Position numbers and translations under genes: made by a program
The notes under the pieces: model-generated
Database searches by the model: none
What the model was told of the DNA's origin: nothing
The model's input: the letters and a program-made list of their open reading frames with translations, nothing else
Shown: one piece after another, positions 56,635 to 57,400 of the stretch
How the letters are laid out: each line of letters begins with the position of its first letter
Numbering within the stretch: the stretch's first letter is position 1
Source of the DNA: Welwitschia mirabilis
Lineage: Eukaryota; Gnetophyta; Gnetopsida; Welwitschiales
Assembly (NCBI GenBank): GCA_051453625.1
Contig: JBOZIK010000001.1
Coordinates: forward strand, 224,298,789-224,356,188
Direction of reading: 5' to 3'
DNA length: 57,400 nucleotides

Positions 56635-57400
56635 TGAAAATTGACATTATGGTCAAGTTAAATGACAAATTAATCTTAATGAAAGACATTAATTTCATCA
56701 ATTTTATCATAAAAACATGTATTTTATTGATTTTCATAATAATTATAGACTTATTGTGCATCCATAACATTTACAAGTGAATTATGTCAATTAGAGGACA
56801 TGCTTTAATTTAATCATCAATTAGCTAAAAACATGAGTACTACTAACCAGAACTATCAATACTACCAACCTATGTGCATAAATTCAAACTCATATTTTTG
56901 GCTCGTCATGGATAGTTAAATCAAATGTAGTTATGGGCTCAATCAAATTTCACATCAAAAATAAATTACATTCTTAATGACATGTGGCAATGATGACAAG
57001 AACTCGAAGAGCAACTTTTNNNNNNNNNNTAAGTAGGATGATGGTGAAGACACATGGCTAGGATAGCACTTGGTAATAACATCAACATCTAGGATCTAAG
57101 TGTTAGCATTGTCATAAGAATCTCCTCTAATTTTAAAAGAAGATAAACCATCCTATCTAAATATTATCATTATGTAACTATCCATCTGACACTACAAGCC
57201 AAGAGCTTATAACCAACCCTCACCCGTATCTCTCCCTATAGAAAAGTATTTGACCCTTTATTATATCATCTTTGGCTTTAAAGAATTGTAAAACCTTAAA
57301 GCATAAGTCACGATGGCTTTCTAGGCACTCTTTAAGGGAGTGAGCTAGTCTTCAAGGATTGCTAAAGAGTTCTTCCTATATCTTTCTTCCCTTGCTATCA
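56635..57400 (+). repeat. Probable LTR of the Tnt1/Tork-type relic (continues beyond window)
   Basis: It lies downstream of the plus-strand pol relic and shares two blocks with 5,445-6,013 in the same order and orientation (TTTATCATAAAAACATGTATTTT and the block GCATAAG..CTTTCTAGGCACTCTTTAAGGGAGTG..TAGTCTTCAAGG). A 10-N gap is at 57,020. The start is set by alignment; no clear PPT was found before it. Confidence 0.45.

Overview
This is a gene-poor, very AT-rich nuclear stretch of a flowering-plant-type genome, built almost entirely from decayed LTR retrotransposons. No intact host gene, rRNA, tRNA or CRISPR array is visible. The only longer reading frames without N are fragments of retrotransposon gag or pol; frames that run through N gaps are artefacts. 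The plant assignment rests on the element families: Athila-type Ty3/gypsy, SIRE-type Ty1/copia and Tnt1/Tork-type copia. The species cannot be named from the sequence. All protein matches were made by eye against remembered family motifs, and no database was searched.

Layout. (1) 1-5.4 kb is anonymous AT-rich repeat. (2) About 5.4-6.0 kb is a possible copia LTR of the same family as the LTR at the right end of the window. (3) 8,661 to about 29,765 is one minus-strand Athila-type element: 3' LTR 8,661-10,334, polypurine tract, a 2.6 kb env-position region, then integrase, RNase H, RT and protease up to 18,535. Next comes a foreign insertion (18,536-25,136), then the Athila gag, primer-binding site and 5' LTR. 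The insertion is a non-autonomous LTR element with iMet-type PBS, PPT and an internal 20-bp repeat field. (4) About 29.8-31.5 kb is another Athila-type LTR with its own PBS relic. (5) 33,023-51,507 is a SIRE-like copia element on the minus strand that shows gag but no pol. (6) Inside its gag sits a second minus-strand SIRE-like copia element (36,391-48,995) with PBS, gag, PR, IN, RT, RNase H, PPT and LTRs. (7) 52.9-55.0 kb is a plus-strand Tnt1/Tork-type pol relic, followed by a probable LTR running off the window.

A second layer is the assembly. Fifteen of the sixteen 100-N gaps, and two odd-sized gaps (271 and 411 N), are bracketed by the same sequence twice: one copy ends at the gap and the other begins at or just after it. 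The apparent tandem duplications at gaps are therefore probably allelic or overlapping contig ends laid side by side. Element lengths in this window are inflated accordingly.

The coherent biology is nested retrotransposition. Two host elements are each split inside gag-pol by a younger element, and coding sequence resumes on the far side. One of the two insertions has a credible 5-bp target-site duplication. All pol genes are dead, with stops and altered catalytic residues.
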